Shown piece by piece: positions 1 to 7,691 of a DNA stretch of 64,000 nucleotides. The DNA comes from Microbacterium phyllosphaerae (GTDB lineage Bacteria; Actinomycetota; Actinomycetes; Actinomycetales; Microbacteriaceae): NCBI RefSeq assembly GCF_017876435.1, contig NZ_JAGIOA010000001.1, positions 3,534,001 through 3,598,000 on the forward strand, in the 5' to 3' direction. The stretch's first letter is position 1, and each line of letters begins with the position of its first letter. Position numbers and translations under genes: made by a program. The notes beneath the pieces are model-generated. The model searched no databases and had not been told where the DNA came from. It saw nothing but the letters and a program-made list of their open reading frames with translations.

Positions 1-2
1 CC

Positions 3-311
3 ATGATCGTGCTGGGCCTGGGGCTCGCGCTCACCGTCGCCCCGCTGACCTCGGCCATCCTGGGGGCGATCGACGAATCGCGCTCGGGGATCGCCTCGGC
101 CGTGAACAACGCCGTGTCCCGCGTCGCGGGCCTGCTCGTCGTCGCCATGCTGTCGACCATCATCGGCGGCATCCTCAACCTCGCCGGATTCCACAACGCC
201 GCCATCGTCACCGCGGCGCTCCTGGTGCTCGGCGGAGTCGTGTCGTGGATCGGCATCCGCCGGAACCCCGCCGAAGAGGTGCCGAGCGAGGCCGTCGACG
301 CACCCCGTTGA
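3..311 (+). CDS. MFS multidrug transporter, C-terminal part (5' end outside window)
   Basis: These are the last 102 or so residues of an integral membrane transporter whose beginning lies before the window; the first methionine here is probably internal. Three hydrophobic segments are visible, followed by a short charged cytoplasmic tail (RRNPAEEV...). The stretch around 'SGIASAVNNAVSRVAG' matches the segment of DHA2-type (14-helix, EmrB/QacA-like) drug:proton antiporters that is often written SGxxSAxNNxxRxxGG. The substrate cannot be deduced. Family assignment rests on this short region only. The stop codon is followed by 61 bp before the next gene, which has its own ribosome-binding site, so co-transcription is possible but not shown. 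Confidence 0.75.
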   Translation: MIVLGLGLALTVAPLTSAILGAIDESRSGIASAVNNAVSRVAGLLVVAMLSTIIGGILNLAGFHNAAIVTAALLVLGGVVSWIGIRRNPAEEVPSEAVDAPR

Positions 312-372
312 CCGTGTCGGTGGCCGAGCGCAGACTGAGGGGACCGTCTCTCTGAGCATCCGGAGGTCCACC

Positions 373-1068
373 GTGAGCACGACCCAGACGCCCCTTCCGC
401 CCGTCGTCGACGCCGAGACCTGGCGACGAGAACTCGATGTGCTGCGCGTGCGCGAGAAGGCGGCGACCCGAGAGCTCGATGCGATCGCGGCCGAGCGACG
501 ACGCCTGCCGATGGTGGAGCTGCCGGAGTACACGCTGGTCGGTGAAGAGGGCGCGGTGCGGCTCTCGGACGTCTTCGACGGGCATCCGCAGCTCATCGTC
601 TACAACCACATGTGGAGCGACGGCAACGAGTGGCAGTGCCCCGGATGCACGGGGTTCACCTCGCAGTTCACGCGGCTCGACGTGCTCGAGCGGTACTACG
701 ACGCCCGGTTCGTGATCGTGACCAACGGCCCGATTGACGAGGCCCTCGCCTATCGCGATCGAGTGGGCAATCGGATGCCGTGGTACTCGAGCGCCGACAG
801 CCCGTTCGGGGCCGACATGGACGCGGGGCCGAACGAGGGCTTCGGCGTGAACGTGTTCGTGCGCGACGGCGACACCGTCTACCGCACCTGGCACACGAAC
901 GGGCGGGGCACCGAGCGGCTGAGCCATCTGCAGGGGCTCGTCGACCTGCTGCCGTACGGACGCCAGGAGCAGTGGGAGGACTCCCCGGTCGGCTGGCCGC
1001 AGCACGGCACGTACGATCGGGGTATGGGTTCGAAAGAGATCGCCGCGCTGTACGGAGCGGGCAGCTGA
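373..1068 (+). CDS. DUF899 family thioredoxin-like protein
   Basis: This 231-residue cytoplasmic protein resembles the DUF899 family, which has a thioredoxin-like fold and no firmly assigned reaction. Visible family features are the N-terminal helical 'LLxxEKxxTRExD'-like stretch, the segment LPMVELPEYTLVGEEG, and the motif WQCPGCTGF (about residues 91-99), which carries a CxxC-type cysteine pair (CPGC). A WHTNGRGTE segment follows near residue 176. The start is GTG at 373, chosen because 'ggaggt' lies just upstream and the length fits the family. The final four bases overlap the likely start of the next gene. A redox or peroxide-related role is plausible but is inference. Confidence 0.85.
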   Translation: MSTTQTPLPPVVDAETWRRELDVLRVREKAATRELDAIAAERRRLPMVELPEYTLVGEEGAVRLSDVFDGHPQLIVYNHMWSDGNEWQCPGCTGFTSQFTRLDVLERYYDARFVIVTNGPIDEALAYRDRVGNRMPWYSSADSPFGADMDAGPNEGFGVNVFVRDGDTVYRTWHTNGRGTERLSHLQGLVDLLPYGRQEQWEDSPVGWPQHGTYDRGMGSKEIAALYGAGS

Positions 1069-1880
1069 GGCGGGCGACGGCGGTCTTCGCCGCTGCCGCC
1101 GCGCTGGCCCTCGCACTGTCGGGGTGCGCGACGACCGCCTCCGATGCCACCTCCACTTTCGTGCTTCCGCCCGCGGGAGCGACCCCCGACTATCAGCTCG
1201 GGGGTGCGTACGACCCCGCCGACGGCGTCGGCATCGTCGGCCGCGATCGCTCGGACGATCCCGCAGGCGGCCTGTACTCGATCTGCTACGTCAACGGTTT
1301 CCAGACCCAGCCGGGCGAGCTCGACTCGTGGCCCGATGACCTGCTGCTGCAGAGCGACGGCACGCCCGTGTTCGACCCCGACTGGCCCGACGAAGCCCTG
1401 CTCGACAGCTCGACCGACGACCGTCGCCAGCGCATCGCCGAGACGGTCGGGCCGTGGATCGACGGTTGCGCGGATGCCGGTTTCGACGCCGTGGAGTTCG
1501 ACAACCTCGACTCGTACACGCGCTCGGACGGCGCGCTCACGCTCGACGACAACCTGGCCCTCGCCGCGCTGCTCGTCGACGTCGCTCACGACGCTGGCCT
1601 GGCCGCCGGGCAGAAGAACGCGGCGGAGGATGCGGCGGTGCTCCACGAGCGCGCCGGCTTCGACTTCGCGGTGGTCGAGGAATGCGCCGCCTACGAGGAG
1701 TGCGCCGCGTTCACCGATGTCTACGGCGACGCGGTGGTCGACATCGAGTACTCCGACGAGCTTCCTCGCACGTTCGCCGAGATGTGTGCCGACGACGAGT
1801 CACCGGCATCCATGGTGCTGAGGGACCGCGATCTCGTCACGCCCGGCCATGCGGAGTACGTGTTCGAGACGTGCTCGTGA
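1065..1880 (+). CDS. Lipoprotein with GH114-like (endo-alpha-1,4-polygalactosaminidase-type) domain; probable CTG start
   Basis: The protein (about 271 residues) begins with a lipoprotein signal: two arginines, a hydrophobic stretch, then the lipobox LSGC with the lipidated cysteine near residue 21. The mature part resembles the GH114/TM1410 barrel family, whose characterised members include endo-alpha-1,4-polygalactosaminidases. Motifs include SICYVN, WIDGCADAGFDAVEFDN with acidic residues at strand ends, and GQKN. No ATG, GTG or TTG lies at the right place. CTG at 1065 overlaps the preceding stop (CTGA) and has GGAG seven bases upstream, so I take it as the start; an in-frame GTG at 972 would add about 31 unlikely arginine-rich residues. 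Role on extracellular polysaccharide is inferred. Confidence 0.7.
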   Translation: MRRATAVFAAAAALALALSGCATTASDATSTFVLPPAGATPDYQLGGAYDPADGVGIVGRDRSDDPAGGLYSICYVNGFQTQPGELDSWPDDLLLQSDGTPVFDPDWPDEALLDSSTDDRRQRIAETVGPWIDGCADAGFDAVEFDNLDSYTRSDGALTLDDNLALAALLVDVAHDAGLAAGQKNAAEDAAVLHERAGFDFAVVEECAAYEECAAFTDVYGDAVVDIEYSDELPRTFAEMCADDESPASMVLRDRDLVTPGHAEYVFETCS

Positions 1881-1917
1881 GCACCACCGCCTGAACGCCC
1901 CTCGCTAGGCTGACCCC

Positions 1918-2598
1918 GTGAGGAAGACGGGGGATCACGAGCGCGCCGCGCCGAAGGTCGCCGCGCGCGCGATCGTGAGGCGCTGGGTGCGTTCCCTCGC
2001 CGATGTCCCGCGCGGGATCTGGATCGCCGCGGCGGCCCTCATCGCGCTGCTGCTCGTCGTCTTCGCGATCGGAGGCTTCGCCCAGGCACAGGCTGCCCCG
2101 ACCGAGCTCGGCGTGGGCGACGAGGCGCGTGCCTCCGTCTACGCCGTCACTGTGATCGATGCCGAGTTCGCCGACGAGGTCGAGTCCGAATACCTCGAGG
2201 CGGAGCCCGGCGAGACGCTGCTCGTCATGACGATGCGGATGGAGAACCTCTCCGATGCTCCGATCGGCGTCGGCACCGCGGCCGACCGCACCAAAGCGGG
2301 CCTCGTCAACACCGAGAACCCGCTGCTCGACCTGAGCGGAGTCTCGGCGACCGACACGGTGTCGGTCTGGCGCGCCGACGGCTCGTCCGGGCAGGTCATC
2401 CTGCAACCGGGCGTGCCGAGTGAGGTCACGCTCGCCTGGTCCGTCCCGGAGGATGCCTTCCCCGACGGTGTCGTCTCGCTCGATGTGCACGAGGTCGAGG
2501 TCCGCCGTGGCGCCGTCATCCTATCGGCGAGCGTCGTCACCTGGCGCGCGGCCGAGACGTTCGCCCGCATCAGCGTCACACCCACGGGGGCGCCATGA
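1918..2598 (+). CDS. Membrane-anchored exoprotein, first of three coupled genes
   Basis: I do not recognise a named family. The 226-residue product has a basic N-terminus, one strong transmembrane segment at about residues 38-60 and an extracellular remainder rich in beta-strand patterns, resembling in character the DUF4352-type immunoglobulin-like domains. The segment VIDAEFADEVESEYL recurs in altered form in the next protein (ASDATFADEL), so the two are probably distant paralogues. The GTG start at 1918 follows a 37-bp gap. The stop overlaps the next start by ATGA, so translation is probably coupled. The function is unknown; the arrangement suggests a cell-surface complex. Confidence 0.7.
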   Translation: MRKTGDHERAAPKVAARAIVRRWVRSLADVPRGIWIAAAALIALLLVVFAIGGFAQAQAAPTELGVGDEARASVYAVTVIDAEFADEVESEYLEAEPGETLLVMTMRMENLSDAPIGVGTAADRTKAGLVNTENPLLDLSGVSATDTVSVWRADGSSGQVILQPGVPSEVTLAWSVPEDAFPDGVVSLDVHEVEVRRGAVILSASVVTWRAAETFARISVTPTGAP

Positions 2599-3152
2599 GA
2601 CGCGCGCTCCCCTGGATCCTCGGCGGCCTGCTCGTGATCGCCGCCGGAGCGATCACCGCGGTGACCCCCGACGACGAGTCGCTCGTCGGAGCGACCGTGC
2701 AGCGCGGATCCTTCGGCGACACCGTCGCGTCGCGCACCCTGATCGCGACGGCCTCCGACGCGACGTTCGCCGATGAGCTCGCCGTGCCCTCGTCCGACTG
2801 GAGTGCCGCGGGCAACTGGCTCATCGTGACCGTCGTCGCCTCGGCCCCGACGACCGAGGTCGATTCCGCGATCCAGCTCGCCACGCTCGTGGTCGGCGAC
2901 CGCGTGTTCCACTCGAGCGAGCGACCGTCGGCCTCACTGAAGGGAACGCCTCTGCGGGTGGGCATCGACACGGTCGGCACCCTCGCGTTCGAACTGCCGC
3001 CCGACGTGACCACAGGAACCGCCGAACTGCGCCTGACCACGTCGTACGTCACCCCCGAGCTCGACGACCTCGTCGCCATCCCGCTCGTTCTCGACGACCT
3101 CGAGCGCACCGCCAGCATCGAGCTCGTCGACTCCGGGGTGAGTGCCCCGTGA
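2595..3152 (+). CDS. Membrane-anchored exoprotein, second of three coupled genes
   Basis: The 185-residue product has a hydrophobic segment directly after MRRALP (about residues 5-24), acting as an uncleaved anchor or signal peptide, and an extracellular domain with alternating hydrophobic strands. It shares the pattern DATFADEL with the upstream protein and similar spacing of later strands, suggesting duplication. The start ATG lies inside the ATGA overlap with the upstream stop, and the end overlaps the next start (GTGA). No catalytic motif is seen. A structural or binding role outside the membrane is inferred. Confidence 0.7.
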   Translation: MRRALPWILGGLLVIAAGAITAVTPDDESLVGATVQRGSFGDTVASRTLIATASDATFADELAVPSSDWSAAGNWLIVTVVASAPTTEVDSAIQLATLVVGDRVFHSSERPSASLKGTPLRVGIDTVGTLAFELPPDVTTGTAELRLTTSYVTPELDDLVAIPLVLDDLERTASIELVDSGVSAP

Positions 3153-3634
3153 GCTGGTGGCGCAGGCAGCGCGCAGCGGTGATCGCCCTCGTGATCGCCG
3201 CCGCCGCGGTGGTCGGGGCCACTGTATGGCTCGACGTCGTGCCGAGCATCCGACCGACTGACCGGGTGATCGAGGCCGAGTCGACCGTCGAGATCGCAGG
3301 CCAGACCCTCGAGCTGGGCCCCACCGAGTGGGGCGAGTTCGAGGCGCCCGACGGGTCGCGGACGCTGAGCGTCCGGCTGAGCTCCACCGGAGGAGCCGAC
3401 GCCTCGGTGTGCGGTCAGGCGACGCTCACCGACACGCACACTGGTCGCACCTGGGTCAGCTCACGGACCGGACTCGACGTCTCGTACGAGGATGGCGAGA
3501 GCTCATGCACCATCGAGGCGTCCGCGTACCGCATCCTGCTCGTCTTCCTGCTTCCGCAGGACGCCGACGGGCCGTTTCTGCTCGACATCGAGGGCAACGA
3601 CGCCGACCTCGCCCGCTTCGTCATCGAGCCCTGA
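3149..3634 (+). CDS. Membrane-anchored exoprotein, third of three coupled genes
   Basis: The 161-residue product starts with MSWWRRQR, then one transmembrane segment (about residues 9-29) and an extracellular beta-rich domain. Two cysteines, in ASVCGQA and SSCTIEA, are spaced so that they could form a disulfide. The GTG start overlaps the previous stop (GTGA). The last 132 bases overlap, tail to tail, the end of the large membrane protein gene on the other strand. Family and function are unknown; conserved coupling with its two neighbours suggests a common complex. Confidence 0.68.
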   Translation: MSWWRRQRAAVIALVIAAAAVVGATVWLDVVPSIRPTDRVIEAESTVEIAGQTLELGPTEWGEFEAPDGSRTLSVRLSSTGGADASVCGQATLTDTHTGRTWVSSRTGLDVSYEDGESSCTIEASAYRILLVFLLPQDADGPFLLDIEGNDADLARFVIEP

Positions 3635-4786
3635 CGGACGCGTGTCGAGGCCGGCCTGCGGGCGTCCGATCACACTGTCGTAGGCGGTCGCGACGATGGC
3701 GACCCGCAAAGGCTCGGCCACCGCGGCGACCGCGACCGTGACCAGCGGGAAGAACCCGGCCCAGAACGACGCCTCATGGCCGCCGACGAGCTGCAGCGCA
3801 CCCCGGGTTCCCGCCTGCTCGGCGAATCCCCAGGCCGCATAGGCCAGGGCATACACGCCGAACAGCAGGGGTCCGCCGCGCCAGATCACCGCGACGGCGG
3901 CCCAGAGCCCCTCGAGTCGCATCACGAGCGTGCGGGCGATGCTCATCGCCGCGCCGCGGGTGGCGCCCCCGCCCCAGCGCCCGAACGACGGCGTCGAGTC
4001 GAACGTCGTGCCGAAGATCACACCGGCGACCGTCAACCACGCAGCGGGCACGATGAGGGCCGCGACGAGGATGCCGAACAGCCAGGTCGCCCCCTCCCAG
4101 ACCGCCGCCACCGGTGCGAGGTTGACGGCGAACCAGTCGCCGAAACCCTGCAACCAGCCGACCGCCTCGCGTTCGGCGAACCAGTCGAGCACGCCGTTCC
4201 ACCACCGGGCGACCAGCGTGAAGAGCATGAATGTCCACAGCACCTCGGCGTAGGTGGCGAGGATGATCGTCCACCGCGGCAGCCTGTCGGCGAATCGGGT
4301 GAACAGCAGACGCGCGACCAGCGCGACGACGAGAACGGTCACCGGCAGCACGCCGACGGCGATCAGACCCCCTCGATCGCCCACCTGGGCGAGGTCATAC
4401 CCCGAGTCTGCGAGTGCGATCGCACTCGCGATGCGGAAGAAGTCGATCTGGTCGACGTCGAGCAGACCCCACGCCGTGTAGAACGCGAAGAAGGGCAGGA
4501 TCGCCGCAAGCGTGGCCGAGCCGAACTCGCGGATGCCCCCGGCATCCTCCCTGCGGCTGTGCGGCAGGGACGGGCGCACAGTCAGGTACATCGCGACGTA
4601 CGAGACGAGACGCGCGGCGACCGCGAGCGGCAGCAGCAGCAGTCCTCCGAGCGTCGTGTGACCGCCGACGAAACCGGACAGCTCGACGAGCAGTCGGTGC
4701 AGTGCCTCTCCGCCGAGGTACCACGCCATGAGCGCCGGCCAGTGCCGTGCGACGATGCGCCCGAACGTCCGGAGGGCCTGTGACAT
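3503..4786 (-). CDS. Polytopic membrane protein, unknown function
   Basis: The product is 427 residues with roughly eight to ten predicted membrane helices and many tryptophans. Examples of hydrophobic stretches are LGGLLLLPLAVAARLVSYVAMY-like, TLAAILPFFAFYTAWGLL and WTFMLFTLVARWW. The last 44 residues are charged, contain no helix, and are antisense to the preceding rightward gene. They may therefore be an ordinary cytoplasmic tail, or simply the run to the first available stop. I recognise no transporter or enzyme motif. Its position opposite three anchored exoproteins suggests that it could be the membrane core of the same system, which is inference. The start at 4786 is the only methionine before the first helix. 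Confidence 0.7.
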   Translation of the reverse strand: MSQALRTFGRIVARHWPALMAWYLGGEALHRLLVELSGFVGGHTTLGGLLLLPLAVAARLVSYVAMYLTVRPSLPHSRREDAGGIREFGSATLAAILPFFAFYTAWGLLDVDQIDFFRIASAIALADSGYDLAQVGDRGGLIAVGVLPVTVLVVALVARLLFTRFADRLPRWTIILATYAEVLWTFMLFTLVARWWNGVLDWFAEREAVGWLQGFGDWFAVNLAPVAAVWEGATWLFGILVAALIVPAAWLTVAGVIFGTTFDSTPSFGRWGGGATRGAAMSIARTLVMRLEGLWAAVAVIWRGGPLLFGVYALAYAAWGFAEQAGTRGALQLVGGHEASFWAGFFPLVTVAVAAVAEPLRVAIVATAYDSVIGRPQAGLDTRPSGLDDEAGEVGVVALDVEQKRPVGVLRKQEDEQDAVRGRLDGA

Positions 4787-4851
4787 GTGCCCTACCGTAT
4801 CCGGTCGTGGCTACCCGGCTCACTCCGGCCGGGCGCGCCCGAGCACCGATG

Positions 4852-6195
4852 TCACCGGTGGAAGGGGCACCCACCGGATGCCGGCGCAGCCGCCGACCGA
4901 ACCTTCCCGCCGGAGCGCGGCTTGGTGGGGAGCCGACGACGGTTGAGGTCGAGGCCCTCGTCGAGGATCCGCAGCTCGGGGTCGCTCAGCACCGTGATCG
5001 CGGCGGCGAGACCGGCGATCGCGAGCTTCTCGCCCGGGCACCGGTGGCCCGTCGCGACGTCGGCACCGCCGTGCGGGATGAATGCGGCGAGCGCCTCGTA
5101 GTCGTCGCCGACATCGCGGAAACGCTCGGGGTCGAAACGCCGGGGGCGGGCCCAGAAGCGCTCATCGGTGTTGGTGCCGAGGATGTCGAGCACGACGCGT
5201 CCGCCGGCATCCACCCTCTGTCCGTCGAGCTCGACGTCGGCGATGGCCCACCCGGGGAGCATCGGCACGAACGGGGAGGTGCGGCGCACCTCCTGCGCGA
5301 ACATGACCGACAGCGGGCCGCCGACCAGGGCACCGCGTTCGGCGGACTCGGCCGCGATGCGCTCACGCCAGTCCGGGCGCTCGTGCAGTTCCTTCGCCGC
5401 GAACGCGACGAACCGTGCGACCGCGATCATCGGGCGGATGCTGTTCTGCAGCTCGACTCCCGCGATGCGCGCGGGGAGGAGCTCGCCGTGCTCGTCGCGG
5501 TGATGCGCCCACTGCTCGAGGGCGGTGCCCGTCTCAGCGCTCAGCGCTCCGTGGCGCACGGCCTCGATGAGTCGTGCGGAGTGCCGATCCGACCACCAGC
5601 GGTTCGCCAGCGCCGCGACGTACTCCGGCGAGTAGGGGGATCCGAACCCGTCGACGATCTGCGCGAGCCGTGCCGCCCACCGGGTCTTCGCCGCCGGGGT
5701 GCCCGGCACTCCGGCCCACCCCATGATCGCGCGGCCCAGGGCGCCGACGGCCGCGTCGTACGCGCTTCGCGTGCCGCCGTCGATCCACGCCTGCCGTTCG
5801 CTCCGCCACTCCCGCTCGAGCCAGGGAGTCAGCCGGTCGACCTGCGCGTCGTCATAGGCGACCTCGACGAAGGTGGCTTTGCGGTGCTTGTGCTCGTCGC
5901 CGTCGAGGCTGTGCACCGACCCGTGCCCGAACAGGCTCTCCTGCACGACCGAGGGCATGGCACCCGAGCGCGCGATGCGGCTCTCGTCATAGAAGAGCTC
6001 CACACCTTCGACCCCGCGCACGAACATGGTGTCGTCGCCGAGCAGACTCATCGGCGCCGATCGCGCCCCCGGTCGGACCCTGCGCCAGATGCGCGGGCCG
6101 AAGCCATAGCCGCGGGTCAGCAGGTGGGGAGCGTCGTCGTGCGCGAGGGTGCCGAGTCTGCGGGCGGCGCGTGCGGGGAGGTCGATGAGTGCCAT
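4852..6195 (-). CDS. CYP152-type cytochrome P450 (fatty acid peroxygenase / decarboxylase family)
   Basis: The 447-residue cytoplasmic haem protein matches the CYP152 group, which uses hydrogen peroxide to hydroxylate (P450 BS-beta type) or decarboxylate (OleT type) fatty acids without a redox partner. Visible are the N-terminal TRGYGF segment, the Arg-Pro pair in NSIRPMIAVA (R254-P255) that binds the substrate carboxylate in this family, ExxR in EVRR (302-305), and the haem loop FIPHGGADVATGHRCPGE with the axial cysteine at 386. The start is placed at MALIDLPARA; an upstream in-frame extension of 32 residues has no P450 character. Which product (alpha-hydroxy, beta-hydroxy acid or alkene) is made cannot be read from the sequence. 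Confidence 0.88.
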   Translation of the reverse strand: MALIDLPARAARRLGTLAHDDAPHLLTRGYGFGPRIWRRVRPGARSAPMSLLGDDTMFVRGVEGVELFYDESRIARSGAMPSVVQESLFGHGSVHSLDGDEHKHRKATFVEVAYDDAQVDRLTPWLEREWRSERQAWIDGGTRSAYDAAVGALGRAIMGWAGVPGTPAAKTRWAARLAQIVDGFGSPYSPEYVAALANRWWSDRHSARLIEAVRHGALSAETGTALEQWAHHRDEHGELLPARIAGVELQNSIRPMIAVARFVAFAAKELHERPDWRERIAAESAERGALVGGPLSVMFAQEVRRTSPFVPMLPGWAIADVELDGQRVDAGGRVVLDILGTNTDERFWARPRRFDPERFRDVGDDYEALAAFIPHGGADVATGHRCPGEKLAIAGLAAAITVLSDPELRILDEGLDLNRRRLPTKPRSGGKVRSAAAPASGGCPFHR

Positions 6196-6362
6196 GACCC
6201 GACATTCGCAGAGCGACCGCCGCTGTTCCAGGGGGAGGCGCGGCGGCGGGGCTTGTGCTAGCGCCGCCCGGGCATCCGCGCGTCCGCACATCCGCCCGCG
6301 TCAAGCCCCTGGGCGGTGCGGGCGAAGGGCGCGACGATGCACTCAGGAGAGAAGAGGCCGAC

Positions 6363-6800
6363 ATGGCGAAGAACGTCCGCACGATGAACTGCCACCCCGA
6401 TGACGTGTTCCGGGTGCTCCGCGATGCCTGGCTCTACCCTGCGTGGGTCGTCGGCGCCTCGCGCATGCGCGATGTCGACGAGTCGTGGCCGCAGCCCGGA
6501 GCAGAGCTGCACCATTCGGTCGGTGTCTGGCCGGCTCTCCTCGACGACACCACGGTGGTCGAGGAGTGGGATCCGCCCCATCGGATGGTCATGCGCGCGA
6601 AGGGATGGCCGATCGGCGAGGCACGGGTCACGCTACGCGTGCGCTCGCACGGCGATGGCACGATCGTGCGCATCGACGAGGAGCCGGTCAGCGGCCCGGC
6701 GGCGCTTCTGCCGGGTGCGGTGACCGCTCCCCTGCTGCGGTGGCGCAACTCCGAGACGCTGCACCGCCTGGGTTACCTGGCCGAGGGCCGAGCGGGCTGA
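6363..6800 (+). CDS. SRPBCC (START/Bet v1-like) family protein
   Basis: This 145-residue soluble protein has the pattern of small polyketide-cyclase/SRPBCC proteins: HPDDVFRVLRDAWLYPAW at the start, a central WDPPHRMVMRAKGWP strand, and a C-terminal long helix. Such proteins bind hydrophobic ligands in a helix-grip fold, and family membership alone does not give a reaction. The ATG at 6363 has 'aggag' about 13 bases upstream and skips an arginine-rich in-frame extension. It is divergent from the P450 gene across a 167-bp gap that probably holds both promoters. A link to lipid metabolism is possible but only by context. Confidence 0.72.
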   Translation: MAKNVRTMNCHPDDVFRVLRDAWLYPAWVVGASRMRDVDESWPQPGAELHHSVGVWPALLDDTTVVEEWDPPHRMVMRAKGWPIGEARVTLRVRSHGDGTIVRIDEEPVSGPAALLPGAVTAPLLRWRNSETLHRLGYLAEGRAG

Positions 6801-6863
6801 CCCCGGGGCCGCTCACCCATATATTGGTCACGAGCCGCGACCTTCGCGGATGCGGAGGGATGA

Positions 6864-7688
6864 ATGATGACCGATGTGACGCAGTCCGGCTGGCGACAGT
6901 TCTGGGAGAAGGGCGGCTGGTGGCGTGCGATCGTCCTCGTCGTCGTCTACTTCGTGCTGTTCAACGGCCTTTCACTCCTGCTCACTCCCATCGCCGCGCA
7001 GATCGAGGATCCGCAGAGCGCGGAGGCGATCCTCGTCTTCTACGTCATCCCGATCCTCGTCGGCAGCCTGCTCCTCGTCGCGTTCGCGCTGTCAGTCGGG
7101 TGGCTGCGGGAGATCTTCGGTCCCCAACCGATCCGCGGACGAGGATGGATGTGGATCGCGATCGCCGTCGTCCTCGTGTTCAACGTCCTGCATCTGCTGT
7201 CGATCGACTACGGCGCTGCCGGGTTCGAGGTCGTGGCGACCTGGCTGCTCGCCGGCGTGTTCATCGGATTCGCCGAGGAAGTGCTGACGCGCGGCCTCGT
7301 GGTCAACATGCTGCGCAAGGCGGGGCAGCGCGAGATCGCCGTCGCCGCGATCTCCTCGGCTCTCTTCGCCCTCCTTCATGCGGGAAACCTGCTCTCGGGA
7401 CAGTCGCTGCTCGCGACCGCGTTCCAGCTGGTCTACACCTTCGGATTCGGCGTCTGCATGTACCTCGCGATGCGGGTGACCGGCACGATCATCGCGCCGA
7501 TCCTCCTGCACGCCAGCACCGACCCGAGCATCTTCCTGCAGACCGCATACCCGGTCGAGGGAACGATCAGCGCCCTCGGCGGTCTCGGCAACCCCGCCGT
7601 CATCATCGTGGGCATCGTGCTGCTGTTCTTCGTCCGCGGACGCGTCACTCCCACCACGGCTGCTCCGCAGTACGACGCGACGCGCTGA
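6864..7688 (+). CDS. CPBP family intramembrane glutamic protease
   Basis: The 274-residue membrane protein has about eight hydrophobic segments and the CPBP (CAAX protease / bacteriocin-processing) motifs: EExxxR in FAEEVLTRG (E138, E139, R143), FALLHAGN with H172, and a later LLHASTDP. In this superfamily these residues form the catalytic site of intramembrane proteases, but many bacterial members have no known substrate. Two adjacent ATG codons are available (6864 and 6867); 'ggaggg' is spaced slightly better for the second. It is convergent with the next gene with only three bases between stops, and no terminator hairpin is visible there. Confidence 0.82.
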   Translation: MMTDVTQSGWRQFWEKGGWWRAIVLVVVYFVLFNGLSLLLTPIAAQIEDPQSAEAILVFYVIPILVGSLLLVAFALSVGWLREIFGPQPIRGRGWMWIAIAVVLVFNVLHLLSIDYGAAGFEVVATWLLAGVFIGFAEEVLTRGLVVNMLRKAGQREIAVAAISSALFALLHAGNLLSGQSLLATAFQLVYTFGFGVCMYLAMRVTGTIIAPILLHASTDPSIFLQTAYPVEGTISALGGLGNPAVIIVGIVLLFFVRGRVTPTTAAPQYDATR

Positions 7689-7691
7689 CGC

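Noticed and set aside
208..1116. Long minus-strand open frame opposite the DUF899 gene
   Set aside because: Arginine/proline/histidine-rich composition without any family pattern; the opposite strand carries a recognisable gene. Typical GC-rich antisense frame.
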